Positions 46,704-58,072 of a stretch of 64,000 bases of DNA are shown in pieces. Numbering within the stretch: the stretch's first letter is position 1; each line of letters begins with the position of its first letter. Below the pieces are notes generated by a model. It was not told the DNA's origin, did not search any database, and saw only the letters and a program-made list of their open reading frames with translations. A program made the translations under genes and the position numbers. This DNA is from Rhodopseudomonas sp. AAP120. GTDB lineage: Bacteria > Pseudomonadota > Alphaproteobacteria > Rhizobiales > Xanthobacteraceae. Where the stretch lies: the NCBI RefSeq assembly GCF_001295845.1, contig NZ_LJIC01000107.1, forward strand, positions 1 to 64,000, in the 5' to 3' direction.

Positions 46704-48110
46704 CTATTGTGCGGCCAGCGAGGCCGCTCCGGGTGGCGACGTTCCAAGTGTCTCGATGTCGACACCCGCAAGCGCCTCAATTTCCGCCAGTCGCTTCTCA
46801 CGCTCGATCCGGACCTGAGCGGCCGCAAGACGGGCGGCGATCAGTATCCTCTGGCTGTCGATGAGATCGGAAAATGCCGCGGTCCCGGCGGTGTAATCGC
46901 TCCGGGACGCGTTCACCAGTTGCTGGGCGGCCGGCACGATACGCTGACGGTACAGGGCGATTTGCCGCTCCGCATTTCGCATCAAGTACAGGTTTGCCAC
47001 GAAGCTGGCGGCGCGGTCTCTCGTGGTCTGCCGCAACATTGCTTCTGACGATCGCATCATGGCCTCCGCTTCCCTGATGGCGCCGCGGATGGCCGGCAGT
47101 TTTGTCGGCAGCATCACCATCGACGAAACAACCTGTGAAACATTGCCTGTCACGGTCCCTGAGGGAACGAAATCGGGCAGATAGGCCAGCCTTGCAAGTT
47201 CGATAGCGTCCTTTCGCCCGGCCACCTGCCGGGCAAGCCCGGCCAGTTCCGGGTTCTGTTCAACCGCCGCCGCCAGAAGCTGGGCGTCATCGACGGCGAC
47301 GGTTCGCTGCGACGGCAGAGTTGACGGCAGTCTCAGCGGCGCATTGGCGTCGCGCGCGAGCATGCCGTTCAGCGACCCTCGTATCGACTTGGCCTCCGCT
47401 GCCAAGTTCGCCAGTTCATTCTCGGCCATCTGAGACTCGATCTGAACCTTGAGCAAGTCCTGCAGCGCGCCGCCGGATTGCGCGCGCGCGGCCGCCGAAT
47501 CGTTGACAAGCTTAAGAAGCGTCAGATTGTCGCGTTGAACCCGAAACTTTTCCTCACTCAGCGCCAGATCCAGATAAGCGGAAATGACTTTTCGCTGCAG
47601 TTCAAACTTTGTCGCGCGAAGCTTCTCGCCGGCTTGCCTGGCGGATTCCAGAGCAACCTCGGCCGCGGTCTGCACTTTGATCGGCAGCGACAGGTTCATC
47701 GATGGATCGAAGCCGACGCCGACCGTGGTGCGGTCCCACGCCTTGAGCTTCTCGGCGGAAAACATGTAGCTGAAATTGACGGCGACGTTGCTGTTGGGCC
47801 AGGTCGCGGCTTGATCGATGCGGGCGAAGGCGGCCTTCCATTCGAAGTAGGCGGATTCCAACTCTCCGTTGGCAAAGAACGCGCGGCGCAAGACATCGCG
47901 CCATCGCGCCGGCGCGGGCACGAGCGGCAACTGACGATCGGCGACCGGCGGCTCATAGGCAGGTGCAACCGAATTGAGGTTGGCTTCTTCTTCTGAGGTG
48001 CCGTTCGGCAGCAGCGTGCAGCCGCCGAACGCCAGAACAACGGTGGTGAAGAGCGCCGCCAGCAAAGTCCCCCTTGGCGACAGGGGAGCGATACTGTTAG
48101 TCGATTGCAT
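46704..48110 (-). CDS. cusC: CusC-like outer-membrane efflux lipoprotein (TolC family)
   Basis: The 468-residue protein starts MQSTNSIAPLSPRGTLLAAL with a lipoprotein signal ending in LAFGGC. The rest is the TolC/OEP fold with paired long helices, for example LQRKVISAYLDLALSEEKFR and ARAQSGGALQDLLKVQIE in the first half and LLAAAVEQNPELAGLARQVA in the second. It forms the outer-membrane duct of the efflux system. The start at 48110 is preferred because it yields the lipobox; the frame continues upstream without signal character. Confidence 0.88.
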   Translation of the reverse strand: MQSTNSIAPLSPRGTLLAALFTTVVLAFGGCTLLPNGTSEEEANLNSVAPAYEPPVADRQLPLVPAPARWRDVLRRAFFANGELESAYFEWKAAFARIDQAATWPNSNVAVNFSYMFSAEKLKAWDRTTVGVGFDPSMNLSLPIKVQTAAEVALESARQAGEKLRATKFELQRKVISAYLDLALSEEKFRVQRDNLTLLKLVNDSAAARAQSGGALQDLLKVQIESQMAENELANLAAEAKSIRGSLNGMLARDANAPLRLPSTLPSQRTVAVDDAQLLAAAVEQNPELAGLARQVAGRKDAIELARLAYLPDFVPSGTVTGNVSQVVSSMVMLPTKLPAIRGAIREAEAMMRSSEAMLRQTTRDRAASFVANLYLMRNAERQIALYRQRIVPAAQQLVNASRSDYTAGTAAFSDLIDSQRILIAARLAAAQVRIEREKRLAEIEALAGVDIETLGTSPPGAASLAAQ

Positions 48111-48704
48111 AGCTGCCAGCCGCAGCGAACTCCCTCGTGCAGAATTGTCGCTTGAGGCCTGAGGGCCGGTCGTAGACATTGAGAACGTCCTGTGTCGCGA
48201 ACAAGGTTTCCTTATCCCGTATGTCGAGCTGGCGACTCTCGAACCGATCAAACGAGGAAGCGAAACGGAATTGATGGACGGGCATTGGAAGGCCGCATCG
48301 ACGGTGGTTGCCGCGCATCGCCGGCCGGCCCGCCGCCCGCCAATTCACCGCCCGGGATGTCGAGCATGACCATCGCCGGCTCTCCCTGAGACGGCGGTCT
48401 GCTTTTCAAACAGATTCGTGGCGTATTCGCTCGTCGAAGGCATTATCCGGCTCCGTGCTGTCGATGGCGCCATCACAGCGCTAATCATGAATTCGGAGTG
48501 GATCCTCGGGAGGTTACAAGCGGAAGCAGAAAAAGTTCTCGGCGTTAACCGTCAGATCCAGTTGACGGGGTTCCGCGCCCGGATGTCGCGGCCGAGGTGT
48601 CGGTAATCTCTCGGTGCCGAACGGAGAGGGGACCGGCTTTTGTCCAGGACGTGAGCCTGCCGGTATCGCGAACGGCGGTCTGGCTCTCGTGTCATGACGA
48701 CGGG
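48111..48704. other. Intergenic region upstream of the cus operon
   Basis: About 594 bases separate the cusC-like gene from the DUF411 gene; both genes read leftwards. I find no convincing gene. A 62-codon frame at 48418-48606 has no homology and atypical composition. The stretch presumably holds the cus promoter, but no clear metal-regulator palindrome is visible. Confidence 0.5.
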
Positions 48705-49214
48705 TTACCCGGTTTGGTCCGGTCCGATGAAGGTCATGAATGGCTTTCGGTCGGTTGCCCCAAATAGAATCACTGCGTATTTCTCCGCAGGCATACCGCC
48801 CATTCCAGGTGATCCTGCGGGCATCCCCGGAACAGCCAAGCCAATAGCGTCAGGACGCTGTGCCAACAATCGTTGCACCGCGACGGCCGGGACGTGTCCT
48901 TCCAAAACATATCCGTCGATTTCGGCGCTATGGCACGATGCGAGATCGATCGGTACGCCAAGGCCAGCCCTGACGGTGGCAAGATCGGTTGTTTCCCGTG
49001 CCCGCACCGTAAAGCCTGCTTTCTCCAAGTGGCGGACCCAGCTCTGGCAGCAACCACAATTTGGATCTTTGTAGACCAGAATCGGAGATGTCTGCGCCCA
49101 CCCGGGACGAACCGTATTGGCCAATAGTGCAACCGCGGCACCGCCCAGCATCGCCCGTCGCGTCATGACCGGCGGTTTCTGCGTCATTGATAGGCATTCT
49201 GCCAAAAATTGCAT
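48705..49214 (-). CDS. DUF411 metal-binding protein
   Basis: The 169-residue exported protein has a twin-arginine-like leader (MTRRAMLGGAAVALLANTV) and the DUF411 core: YKDPNCGCCQSWVRHLEKAG with a CxCC cysteine cluster, SCHSAEIDGYVLEGHVPA, and IGLAVPGMPAGSPGM. Family members are encoded beside copper/silver efflux genes and probably bind Cu(I) in the periplasm. I chose the ATG at 49214 because AAGGAG lies 6 bases upstream, although the leader itself begins at the later ATG at 49187 or 49166. Confidence 0.85.
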   Translation of the reverse strand: MQFLAECLSMTQKPPVMTRRAMLGGAAVALLANTVRPGWAQTSPILVYKDPNCGCCQSWVRHLEKAGFTVRARETTDLATVRAGLGVPIDLASCHSAEIDGYVLEGHVPAVAVQRLLAQRPDAIGLAVPGMPAGSPGMGGMPAEKYAVILFGATDRKPFMTFIGPDQTG

Positions 49215-49374
49215 TGGTTGCTCCTTATTGCCTCGCCGCAGATTCAACCATGAAACCTGCTGTCGTCGCGGGGAACGTCGTCGTCCAGGCACGCCTATTG
49301 TCGATAAGTCGTTCTGAAGCGAAACATCTATCTTCCAGCGAATTACCCTGGTGCGCATCGAGAGCGAAAGAATA

Positions 49375-50247
49375 TCAAGCGTTTTTCTCGGCGCTCTTGG
49401 CATGGCTGTTGTTGGTTGCGGTCTCGCCTGCGGCAAGTTCGATGATTTCTGCCGTGATCTCTTCCTGCCGCACGATCCGCCGGGTGGCATGCAATTCGGC
49501 AAGCTGGCGCTCGATCTGGTTGCGCGCCGAGGCCATCGATTCCATGCGCGCCTCGTTCTCCGCCGCGAAGGCATGGAGCGCCGTGTTGCAGAGTTGCGCA
49601 AATACGTAGTCAGCGGTGAGCTCGACCATCAGGGTTTCGGGGGACAGGTCGAGGAGCGGCGCATCGCCCTTCGTCGGATGCGGAAAGCCCGAGAGATCGA
49701 GAGGAAACAAGCGGCGGCGCTCGACACGAACGCCATGGCCGGGCCGCCACTGGCTGAAAACGACATCGAGGCGGCCGATCTCGTCCGTGGCGATTCGGCT
49801 GTAGAGTGCTTCTGAGATTCGATCGGCAAGTTTCGGAATACCGAGCGAGTGCGATGGCATCGCGCTATTCCAGACCCCGACGATCCCTCTTTCCCCGGCG
49901 ACCGCCCGACCTCGCGTGCCGATCAGGAACAGTTCTGACTGGGAAAAGTCGTCGCGAACGGCATCGAGCACGCGTTCGCTGAACGCACCGGCAAACCCTT
50001 GTTCGGCACAAAATAGCACCAAGGCCGATCGGGTCGATCGATCCGCGGGACCGGCCCCGGCCGGGACAAGGGCGAGCGTTCGCCCGATCGCAAGCGCGAT
50101 CGTGGCGGAATAGCTATCGACGGCAACAAGCTGGCCGCGCGCCTGCTGGGCGCGTGCCGCGGCGATGCCCCGCATGGCATTGACGACCGCGCCGAGCTGG
50201 CCGATCCCGTCGATCCGCGCGCCAATCTCCGAAAGACGATCGGTCAT
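49375..50247 (-). CDS. atpG: N-ATPase F1 gamma subunit
   Basis: The 290-residue subunit is the rotor stalk of the F1 part. It has the N-terminal helix ([20 protein letters not shown]) and the C-terminal helix ([20 protein letters not shown]) of gamma subunits; the first is more divergent than in housekeeping F-ATPases. It is the last gene of a nine-gene operon in the order of N-ATPases (atpDCQRBEFAG), and its ATG overlaps the alpha-subunit stop. Confidence 0.9.
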   Translation of the reverse strand: MTDRLSEIGARIDGIGQLGAVVNAMRGIAAARAQQARGQLVAVDSYSATIALAIGRTLALVPAGAGPADRSTRSALVLFCAEQGFAGAFSERVLDAVRDDFSQSELFLIGTRGRAVAGERGIVGVWNSAMPSHSLGIPKLADRISEALYSRIATDEIGRLDVVFSQWRPGHGVRVERRRLFPLDLSGFPHPTKGDAPLLDLSPETLMVELTADYVFAQLCNTALHAFAAENEARMESMASARNQIERQLAELHATRRIVRQEEITAEIIELAAGETATNNSHAKSAEKNA

Positions 50248-51797
50248 GATTGCCTCGGTGCTTTCGACGGATCCGCGACCGTGGCCAGCGTCTGAAGGTA
50301 TTTTCGGAGGGTTTCGCGGAGCGCCTGCTTTCCGGGCTCGTCGAGCGCGCCGGTATCTTGGATCCGACGGACGACGCCCGGGACGTGGCGGTCAAGGGTC
50401 TCGCGCAGGCCATGCCGGAACGCAGGCACTGACGGCAACGGCAACGGATCCAAAAGCCCGGATTGCACAGCCAGGACCAGGGCCACCTCGTCGGCAAGCC
50501 GAAGGGGCAGGTGCGGCGGTTGGCCGAGGATCGCGCGAATTCGCGCGCCCCGGCTCAGTTGATCGCGAACCCGGCTGTCCGGCATTCCACCAAACCGGGT
50601 GAAAGTCTCCAGTTCGAGGAACTGAGCGTAATCGAGCCGCACCGTCTCCGCCGCCTCCCGGAGCGCCTGTGCCTGGGTCTTGCCGCCGACCCGGCTGACG
50701 CTGGTGCCGACGTCGACCGCCGGCTTCTGCCCTTCATGGAACAGCCTGGCATCGAGGACGATCTGACCGTCGGTGATTGAAATCAGATTGGTCGGAATAT
50801 AGGCGCTGAGGTTGCCGGCGTCGGTCTCGGCGATCGGTAGCGCCGTCAGCGAGCCGCCGCCTTTTTCCTTGGACAGTTTGGCGGCCCGTTCGAGCAGCCG
50901 CGCATGAACATAGAAGATATCCCCCGGATAGGCCTCGCGACCAGGCGACTGGCGGGTCAGCAGCGAGATCTCGCGGTGGCTCGCCGCGTGCTTGCTGAGG
51001 TCGTCGACCACTATCAGGGCATGTTGGCCGCGATCGCGAAAATATTCGGCCATGCTGAATGCCGCGAAAGGTGCGATCCACTGCAATCCGGGTGAACTCG
51101 ACGACCCCGCCACGACGATGATGCAGCGCTCGGGCGCACCAAAGGCCATGATCGCATCGATGGCGCGGCGGACGCTCGCGGTCTTCTGGCCGACTGCGAC
51201 ATACACGCAGATTATGTCGCTCGTTTTTTGATTGACGATGGTGTCGATTGCGATCGTGGTCTTTCCGATGGCGCGGTCGCCGATGATCAGTTCGCGCTGA
51301 CCGCGGCCGAGAGCAAACAGGGTATCGACCACCACGAGGCCGGTCTGAACGGGCTGGGTCACCAGATCGCGATCGACGATGGCGGGTGCCGGGGCGTCGA
51401 TCGGCTCCAGCATGTCGGTGGCAACCGGGCCTTTCCCGTCGAGCGGGCGGCCGAGCGGGTCGACGATACGGCCGAGCAGTGCCGGTCCCACCGGCACGCG
51501 CACGACATCGCCCGTGCCACGCACCCTGTCACCGGCCTCGATCGCATTCACGTCGTCAAGCAGCACACAGCCGACATGATCGCGCTCAAGCACCTGGGCG
51601 AAGCCGAACTGTCCCTTATCGAAACGCAGCAACTCATCGAGCCGGACATTGGGCAGACCCGCGACGAGCGCGATGCCGTCTCCGACCGCTTCCACCTCGC
51701 CGATCTGCTCGGTCTGCGGCCCGAGCGTGGTGGCGTCGATCCTGGCGCTGGCGCGTTTGAGCCAGGCGTCGGCCGGGCTATCGGGATCTGTCGTCAT
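50244..51797 (-). CDS. atpA: N-ATPase F1 alpha subunit
   Basis: The 517-residue non-catalytic nucleotide-binding subunit carries the P-loop [18 protein letters not shown] near residue 172, where housekeeping alpha subunits have GDRQTGKT. Other features are [17 protein letters not shown] and [13 protein letters not shown] near residue 370. The start at 51797 ([12 protein letters not shown]) overlaps the end of atpF by 20 bases. It pairs with atpD at the front of the operon. Confidence 0.93.
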   Translation of the reverse strand: MTTDPDSPADAWLKRASARIDATTLGPQTEQIGEVEAVGDGIALVAGLPNVRLDELLRFDKGQFGFAQVLERDHVGCVLLDDVNAIEAGDRVRGTGDVVRVPVGPALLGRIVDPLGRPLDGKGPVATDMLEPIDAPAPAIVDRDLVTQPVQTGLVVVDTLFALGRGQRELIIGDRAIGKTTIAIDTIVNQKTSDIICVYVAVGQKTASVRRAIDAIMAFGAPERCIIVVAGSSSSPGLQWIAPFAAFSMAEYFRDRGQHALIVVDDLSKHAASHREISLLTRQSPGREAYPGDIFYVHARLLERAAKLSKEKGGGSLTALPIAETDAGNLSAYIPTNLISITDGQIVLDARLFHEGQKPAVDVGTSVSRVGGKTQAQALREAAETVRLDYAQFLELETFTRFGGMPDSRVRDQLSRGARIRAILGQPPHLPLRLADEVALVLAVQSGLLDPLPLPSVPAFRHGLRETLDRHVPGVVRRIQDTGALDEPGKQALRETLRKYLQTLATVADPSKAPRQS

Positions 51798-52524
51798 GCG
51801 CGAGGTCCGCAAGGGTGTTGGCAAGGTCGGCGCGCCAGCTGTTGGTGATGACGAGGTGAGGGCCATGCAGTTCCAGGCCGGCGATGAGCGCGGGATCGAC
51901 CTTGAAGCTGATCTGCGGGCGAACTCCAAACGCGTCGCCGATCAATGTGCGATAGCGCTGCTGGTCGGCGGGTTCGATCGGGGTGGCGCTGATCGCCTCG
52001 ATCGCGATACCGTTAGCCGCGACGGCGCTGCGCACCGGATCCGGCAGGTTTCGGATCTCTCGCAGCAGCCAGTCGAGAAAGGCAGAACTAACCGATGCGC
52101 CACTGAGGCGGGCGACCAGACGCCCGGCTATTGCTACCGCAAGCCGGTTCGCCCGTTCCGCCCATGCTTGCTCGGTCGCGCTTTTCTCCTTCTCGATCGC
52201 CGACCTCGCCGACGCCTGCAGCGCCGCCGCCTCTTGGGCGGCCGAGGCAAGGAGCGATATCCGCCCTTGTTCCGCAGCTTGATGCGCCGCGGCAATTATA
52301 GCCGCGCGTTCCTCTTCGAAACCGGCGCGCGTACGCTCGATCTCGGCGAGTGCGTCGGTGGCTTGTCCGAGCTTGGTTTCGGCCTCGATCATGATCTGCC
52401 GCGCTGTGGCACGGCGCTGCTCGATCATCGCGGCAACCGGACGCCAGAAGAACCGCGCCAGTAGCCAGACCAGGATAATGACGTTGATGGCCTGGATGCC
52501 GAGCGTCCACCAGTCGATGGTCAT
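51778..52524 (-). CDS. atpF: N-ATPase b subunit with delta-like C-terminus
   Basis: The 248-residue stator protein has one N-terminal membrane helix ([20 protein letters not shown]), a long charged helix and a C-terminal globular part. N-ATPase operons lack a separate delta gene, and the extended C-terminus (from about residue 160) is thought to fill that role. The gene sits between the c and alpha subunits, as expected. Confidence 0.88.
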   Translation of the reverse strand: MTIDWWTLGIQAINVIILVWLLARFFWRPVAAMIEQRRATARQIMIEAETKLGQATDALAEIERTRAGFEEERAAIIAAAHQAAEQGRISLLASAAQEAAALQASARSAIEKEKSATEQAWAERANRLAVAIAGRLVARLSGASVSSAFLDWLLREIRNLPDPVRSAVAANGIAIEAISATPIEPADQQRYRTLIGDAFGVRPQISFKVDPALIAGLELHGPHLVITNSWRADLANTLADLAHDDRSR

Positions 52525-52528
52525 GACA

Positions 52529-52774
52529 TCACTTCAGCAGCGGGTTGGCGAACAACAGAAGCAGGGCGATGACGAGGCAATAGATTGCCATCGTCTCGAT
52601 CATGGCGAGACCGACAAAGAGCGTCCGCGAGATGGTGTTGGCGGCCTCTGGCTGACGGGCGATGGCGTCCATTGCGGCCGCGACCGCGCGCCCCTCGGCA
52701 AGGGCAGGGCCGATCGCTCCAAACGAGACCGCCAGAGCGGCCGATACGATGCTGATGAAAGCTAACCAGTTCAT
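52529..52774 (-). CDS. atpE: N-ATPase c subunit (rotor ring), putative Na+ type
   Basis: The 81-residue proteolipid has two membrane helices joined by the AIARQPEA loop. Positions matching the Na+ site of known Na+-translocating c subunits are a Glu in GPALAEGRA (the Gln32 position), and Glu-Thr followed by Tyr in MIETMAIY (the Glu65, Ser66 and Tyr70 positions). Two carboxylates per hairpin is a described N-ATPase feature. The ATG overlaps the a-subunit stop as ATGA. Confidence 0.9.
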   Translation of the reverse strand: MNWLAFISIVSAALAVSFGAIGPALAEGRAVAAAMDAIARQPEAANTISRTLFVGLAMIETMAIYCLVIALLLLFANPLLK

Positions 52775-53469
52775 GAGGGCATCCTTTGGCTGGAGTTGTT
52801 GCTGTCCGGTCGTCCTTCGTTCACCGCACCGGCAATGAACACCATCGCCAGAACCGAGAAAATGTAGGCTTGCACCGCACCGGTCAGTAGATCGAGCGCC
52901 ATCAGCGGGATCGGCACGAGAAGGCCCGCGAGCGACAATACGATCCCGATCACGAATACGCCGCTCATCACATTGCCGAACAGCCGCACCAGCAGCGAGA
53001 AGGTCCGGGTCAGACTTTCGATGAAATTGAGCGGGATCATGATCGGGTTGGGCGAGGCGAAGGTCGACAGATAGCCCCGCACGCCGCCGACGCGTATGCC
53101 GAACCAGATCACCGCCAAGAACACCAGAACAGCGAGCGCGGCATCGGTCTCGAGCTGAGCCGTCGGGGGGGCGACGCCGGGCACCAGCGAGGACCAGTTG
53201 GCTACGAAAATGAAGACGAACAGGGTGCCGATGAAGGCGCGATAAGGAGCGGGTTCGATCTGCATGGTATCGCGGATCTGGCCGTCCACGGTATCGACGA
53301 TCAGCTCGAAGGCCGCCTGGGCTGCCGACGGCACGAGCCAGGGGCGGCGCGTGACCAGAATGCTCCCCAGAACCAGCGCCACCATGATCGCCCAGGTGAC
53401 CACCACGCCAGCGCTGATCGGTATCGGCCCCAAATTGAACAGCGCGATGCTGCTGAGCGGTGAAGTCAC
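52771..53469 (-). CDS. atpB: N-ATPase a subunit
   Basis: The 232-residue membrane subunit forms the ion half-channels. It has the essential Arg in ESLTRTFSLLVRLFGNVMSG (helix 4) and the C-terminal LTGAVQAYIFSVLAMVFIAG helix. I chose the GTG at 53469 because it overlaps the atpR stop as GTGA and gives a start (MTSPLSSIALFNLG) close to family length. Confidence 0.9.
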   Translation of the reverse strand: MTSPLSSIALFNLGPIPISAGVVVTWAIMVALVLGSILVTRRPWLVPSAAQAAFELIVDTVDGQIRDTMQIEPAPYRAFIGTLFVFIFVANWSSLVPGVAPPTAQLETDAALAVLVFLAVIWFGIRVGGVRGYLSTFASPNPIMIPLNFIESLTRTFSLLVRLFGNVMSGVFVIGIVLSLAGLLVPIPLMALDLLTGAVQAYIFSVLAMVFIAGAVNEGRPDSNNSSQRMPS

Positions 53470-53771
53470 GGAGTGACCTCTCGAACGCGACGCAGGATGG
53501 CGGCCCGGGCGGCCAGGACGCCAAGTGCCAGCACAAGCAGCGGCAGCGCACCCTGCAGGCTCGCCAATGTCATCAGGCCGCCAAGAACGACGAAGCGGCC
53601 GATCATCAGCGCGATTGTCGCCGCCAGCTTGCCGCCATCGGAAAATCGCCGGACGCTCCACCAAAGGCCGCGAAAATACAGCATACCAAGCACGATCCCG
53701 GCACCCAGATAGGCGACAAGACTGACGACCTCGGCCCCGGCCGATAGCGCATTGAACCAAGGAAAATTCAT
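53466..53771 (-). CDS. atpR: N-ATPase accessory membrane protein AtpR
   Basis: The 101-residue protein has three expected membrane helices (for example VSLVAYLGAGIVLGMLYFRG, and FVVLGGLMTLASLQGALPLL). AtpR is specific to N-ATPase operons and is thought to assist assembly of the c ring or a/c interface. A conserved Arg in LMIGRFVVLGG lies within the membrane. Its ATG overlaps the atpQ stop. Confidence 0.88.
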   Translation of the reverse strand: MNFPWFNALSAGAEVVSLVAYLGAGIVLGMLYFRGLWWSVRRFSDGGKLAATIALMIGRFVVLGGLMTLASLQGALPLLVLALGVLAARAAILRRVREVTP

Positions 53772-54081
53772 TGGCGTTCAATCCACTTCCAGGCGGACCA
53801 GCATCCGAGCGCCAGCCCCACGATCAGCAGCGGGGCAGTGCAGAAGATTCCGGAGTTGAATTTCTGATCGAGCCACTGGCCGCCGAACACTGCAATCAGC
53901 AGCGGCACGACGATGATCCAGCCGAGCACGCCGATCTGGGCGAGCATGCGCGCCACCGATGGGTCGCCCTCGCGCAGCCAGCGCTGGTGACGCCCGCCGC
54001 GGAGCCGTACCCCTTTGACCAGCGAATCCTGTTCGTCCGGCACTGCCGTGGGTTCAGGTTGTGGGGTTTGCTTTGGCGCGG

Positions 54082-54085
<4 letters not shown>
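53768..54085 (-). CDS. atpQ: N-ATPase accessory protein AtpQ (AtpI-like)
   Basis: The 105-residue protein has a charged N-terminus and two membrane helices (IGVLGWIIVVPLLIAVFGGQ, and TAPLLIVGLALGCWSAWKWI) in the style of AtpI/AtpZ proteins. It occupies the atpQ place in the atpDCQRBEFAG order. The role is probably assembly or Mg2+/ion handling, by family. The ATG overlaps the epsilon stop. Confidence 0.85.
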
Positions 54086-55940
<1,855 letters not shown>

Positions 55941-56001
55941 TCAAATATCAGCTGCTGCGAACGTCCGGCAGGCAAGAGTCGCGGTTGGTTGACTTCGAAC
56001 G

Positions 56002-56033
56002 GGCGTCATTCAGGCTCAGGCGTCATTCAGGCT
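56002..56033. repeat. 17-base-period tandem repeat upstream of atpD
   Basis: GGCGTCATTCAGGCT occurs at 56002-56016 and again at 56019-56033, about 80-110 bases upstream of the atpD start. It could be a paired regulator site or simply a small duplication. The rest of the gap from 55923 to 56429 shows no gene. Confidence 0.6.
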
Positions 56034-56429
56034 AAAGTCGGTCATTGCTTTGGACCGCGGTCGCAGATGCATCCCCGCGTCGAATTATCGACGCGCTTCC
56101 GACCATCGATCCACGTTGCTTCACATCGACTAGTTCGGAACAAGGATGCGGCCGGTTACAGCGTGCAAAGAATATTTTGAGTGCCATAGCCGCGCCGCAG
56201 CGCGACAGCAAGCCATTGTCGAATCTGTCAGGATTGCCGCGCTGACTGACCAGGACCATCCCCGCAGAACCGGATAGTCCCGGCAGCACGGGGCCTTGGC
56301 CGGTCCCCGCCGGTTCCATGCAGTGGCCCTACTTTAGAAACAACGTCAAACGTTGACAGCAGCGCTATGAGCCGGCGCGGGTGCCGGCCGACGTGAACTC
56401 CGCCTTGCAACATTTCCAACGCGCGCCTT

Positions 56430-56455
56430 GTAACCGATCGGCGACTTCGTCCGAA
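56430..56455 (+). promoter_or_regulatory. SigF-type promoter upstream of sigF (site 1)
   Basis: GTAACC at 56430-56435 and CGAA at 56452-56455 are separated by exactly 16 bases. This is the promoter pattern described for Caulobacter SigF. It lies 26 bases before the first possible sigF ATG, consistent with autoregulation. Confidence 0.85.
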
Positions 56456-56480
56456 CTATCATTGCCAGGGCGCTAATGAG

Positions 56481-57047
56481 ATGGTTCGGGCGGGGGAGAT
56501 GAATGAGAACGAATTGAAGCCGCTGATGCTGGCGAGCCTGCATGGCGACGCACCTGCGCACCGTGAACTGCTGTCGCGGCTGAGCGGCTATCTGCGCGTA
56601 TATTACCGGGGCAAGCTTGCCAGAATCGGCCGCAGCGCGACGGAGGCTGAAGATCTTGTTCAAGAAGCCTTGATGGCCATGCATATGCGGCGCCACACCT
56701 ACGAGCCCGCGGAGTTGTTGACGCCCTGGGTGCGCGCGATCGCGCGCTACAAGCTGATCGACCACCTGCGGCACACCCGGGGATCGATGTCGGACGTCCC
56801 GATCGACGATGTCGAACCGGTGGTGGAGGACGCCGCTGCCGGCATCGAAAGATCGATCGATCTCGGCAGGCTGATGGCATTACTTCCGGAGAAGATGCGG
56901 ACGGCGGTGCAGGCGGTCAAGCTGGACGGCTTCAGCATTGCCGAGACGGCGATAAAGCTGAATATGAGTGAATCCTCGGTCAAAGTGAGCGTCCATCGCG
57001 GGTTGAAGGCGTTGTCCGCAATGATCAGACAGGAGAAACAGTTATGA
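56481..57047 (+). CDS. sigF: ECF RNA polymerase sigma factor, SigF type
   Basis: The 188-residue sigma factor has region 2 (TEAEDLVQEALMAMHMRRHT, then TPWVRAIARYKLIDHLRHTR, residues 54-96) and region 4 (LPEKMRTAVQAVKLDGFSIA, followed by LNMSESSVKVSVHRGLKAL). There is no extra domain. Pairing with a downstream NrsF-type membrane protein (ATGA overlap) identifies the SigF group, which in Caulobacter responds to heavy metals and oxidative stress. Starts at 56481 or 56499 are both possible. It probably drives the four GTAACC-N16-CGAA sites here. Confidence 0.9.
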   Translation: MVRAGEMNENELKPLMLASLHGDAPAHRELLSRLSGYLRVYYRGKLARIGRSATEAEDLVQEALMAMHMRRHTYEPAELLTPWVRAIARYKLIDHLRHTRGSMSDVPIDDVEPVVEDAAAGIERSIDLGRLMALLPEKMRTAVQAVKLDGFSIAETAIKLNMSESSVKVSVHRGLKALSAMIRQEKQL

Positions 57048-57682
57048 AGACCGACGACCTCATCGCTATGCTCGGGACCAACGTCGAGCCGGTCCGCCGG
57101 CCGGCCGGACGGATGCTGACGCTGGCCATCACTGTTGGGGCGCTGCTGGCCGCCTGCCTTGTGCTGGCGACGATGGGGCTGCGTCCGGACCTCGTGCGGT
57201 CGGCGTCGCTTCCGTACCTGCTGCTGAAGATCGGCTTGATGATCCTCATCCTCGTTCCGGCGTCGATCTTTTTGAAGCGACTGGCGCGGCCGGGCGGCGA
57301 ACACCGGGTGTCGCTGGCGCTGCTGGCGCTTCCGTTCGTCGCGGTGATGGTGCCGGCGATCGCGGCGCTTTGGATCATGCCAATGTCGCACTGGAGGACC
57401 GAGATAGTCGGCGACGGATGGATTGAATGCCTGATTTCGATCCCCGTGATCGCGATCGTCCCGTTTGCCGCCATCGTCTGGGCGGTGCGCCGGATGGCCC
57501 CGACCGACCTGGTACGTGCGGGCGCGGTCGCCGGTTTGGTCGCGGGTTGCCTGAGCGCTCTGGGCTACGCGCTGCATTGCACCGGCGACAGCGTTCCGTT
57601 CATTGCCGTCTGGTATGGAGGAACAGTGGTGCTGTGCACCCTGGCCGGCGCGCTGCTCGGTCCCCGGCTGCTGCGCTGGTGA
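57044..57682 (+). CDS. nrsF: NrsF-type (DUF1109) membrane anti-sigma factor
   Basis: The 212-residue protein has six predicted membrane helices (for example MLTLAITVGALLAACLVLAT, and VSLALLALPFVAVMVPAIAA). A conserved short N-terminal cytoplasmic stretch (MKTDDLIAMLGTNVEPVRRP) would bind the sigma factor. A cysteine in YALHCTGDSVPF and another in GDGWIECLISIP match positions important for metal sensing in NrsF. It starts within the sigF stop, so the two are made together. Confidence 0.9.
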   Translation: MKTDDLIAMLGTNVEPVRRPAGRMLTLAITVGALLAACLVLATMGLRPDLVRSASLPYLLLKIGLMILILVPASIFLKRLARPGGEHRVSLALLALPFVAVMVPAIAALWIMPMSHWRTEIVGDGWIECLISIPVIAIVPFAAIVWAVRRMAPTDLVRAGAVAGLVAGCLSALGYALHCTGDSVPFIAVWYGGTVVLCTLAGALLGPRLLRW

Positions 57683-57718
57683 GCACAACAGACGCCGAGA
57701 AATATTCGGCGAACTGAT

Positions 57719-57744
57719 GTAACCGACTCCCGCTTCCTTTCGAA
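57719..57744 (+). promoter_or_regulatory. SigF-type promoter (site 2)
   Basis: GTAACC at 57719-57724, 16 bases, then CGAA at 57741-57744. It lies 68 bases before the start of a small secreted protein and should drive that gene and the adjacent broken paralogue. Confidence 0.88.
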
Positions 57745-57811
57745 CTCACTTTTGAGCGCCCCAAAAGGTGCATCGCAAGGACTGCCCGAAAGGGCGGCGA
57801 AGGAGCGTAGT

Positions 57812-58048
57812 ATGTCTGCATTGACCAAGATTTCACTCATGATCGCGTTGGCCACGACCGTTTCGGCGCCCGCGTTCGCGGGAATGAACGGCACCGATTG
57901 GATCAATCGTGTGCGGCCGCCGGCCTTGGCGCCATCAGGCCTGGATGCGCGCGCCGAATTCGTCAACCCCGGTTCGACACTCACCGTCCCAGCCGTTCGC
58001 CACGACGCGCCACACGCCTACCGCGGCGGACCGCGGTCCATTCACTGA
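57812..58048 (+). CDS. Small secreted protein, probable SigF target
   Basis: The 78-residue protein has a clear signal peptide (MSALTKISLMIALATTVSAP, cleaved near AFA-G). The mature part is about 54 residues, with no cysteine, ending HDAPHAYRGGPRSIH. This tail resembles the HHYxGGPK motifs of the next two proteins. AAGGAG precedes the ATG. It lies 25 bases before the next reading frame. The function is unknown; metal binding through His is a reasonable guess given the SigF link. Confidence 0.75.
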   Translation: MSALTKISLMIALATTVSAPAFAGMNGTDWINRVRPPALAPSGLDARAEFVNPGSTLTVPAVRHDAPHAYRGGPRSIH

Positions 58049-58072
58049 TTTGCCATTCAACGGAGGAATAAC

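Noticed and set aside
48418-48606. A 62-codon frame upstream of the cus operon
   Set aside because: No ribosome site, no recognisable domain and no conserved context.
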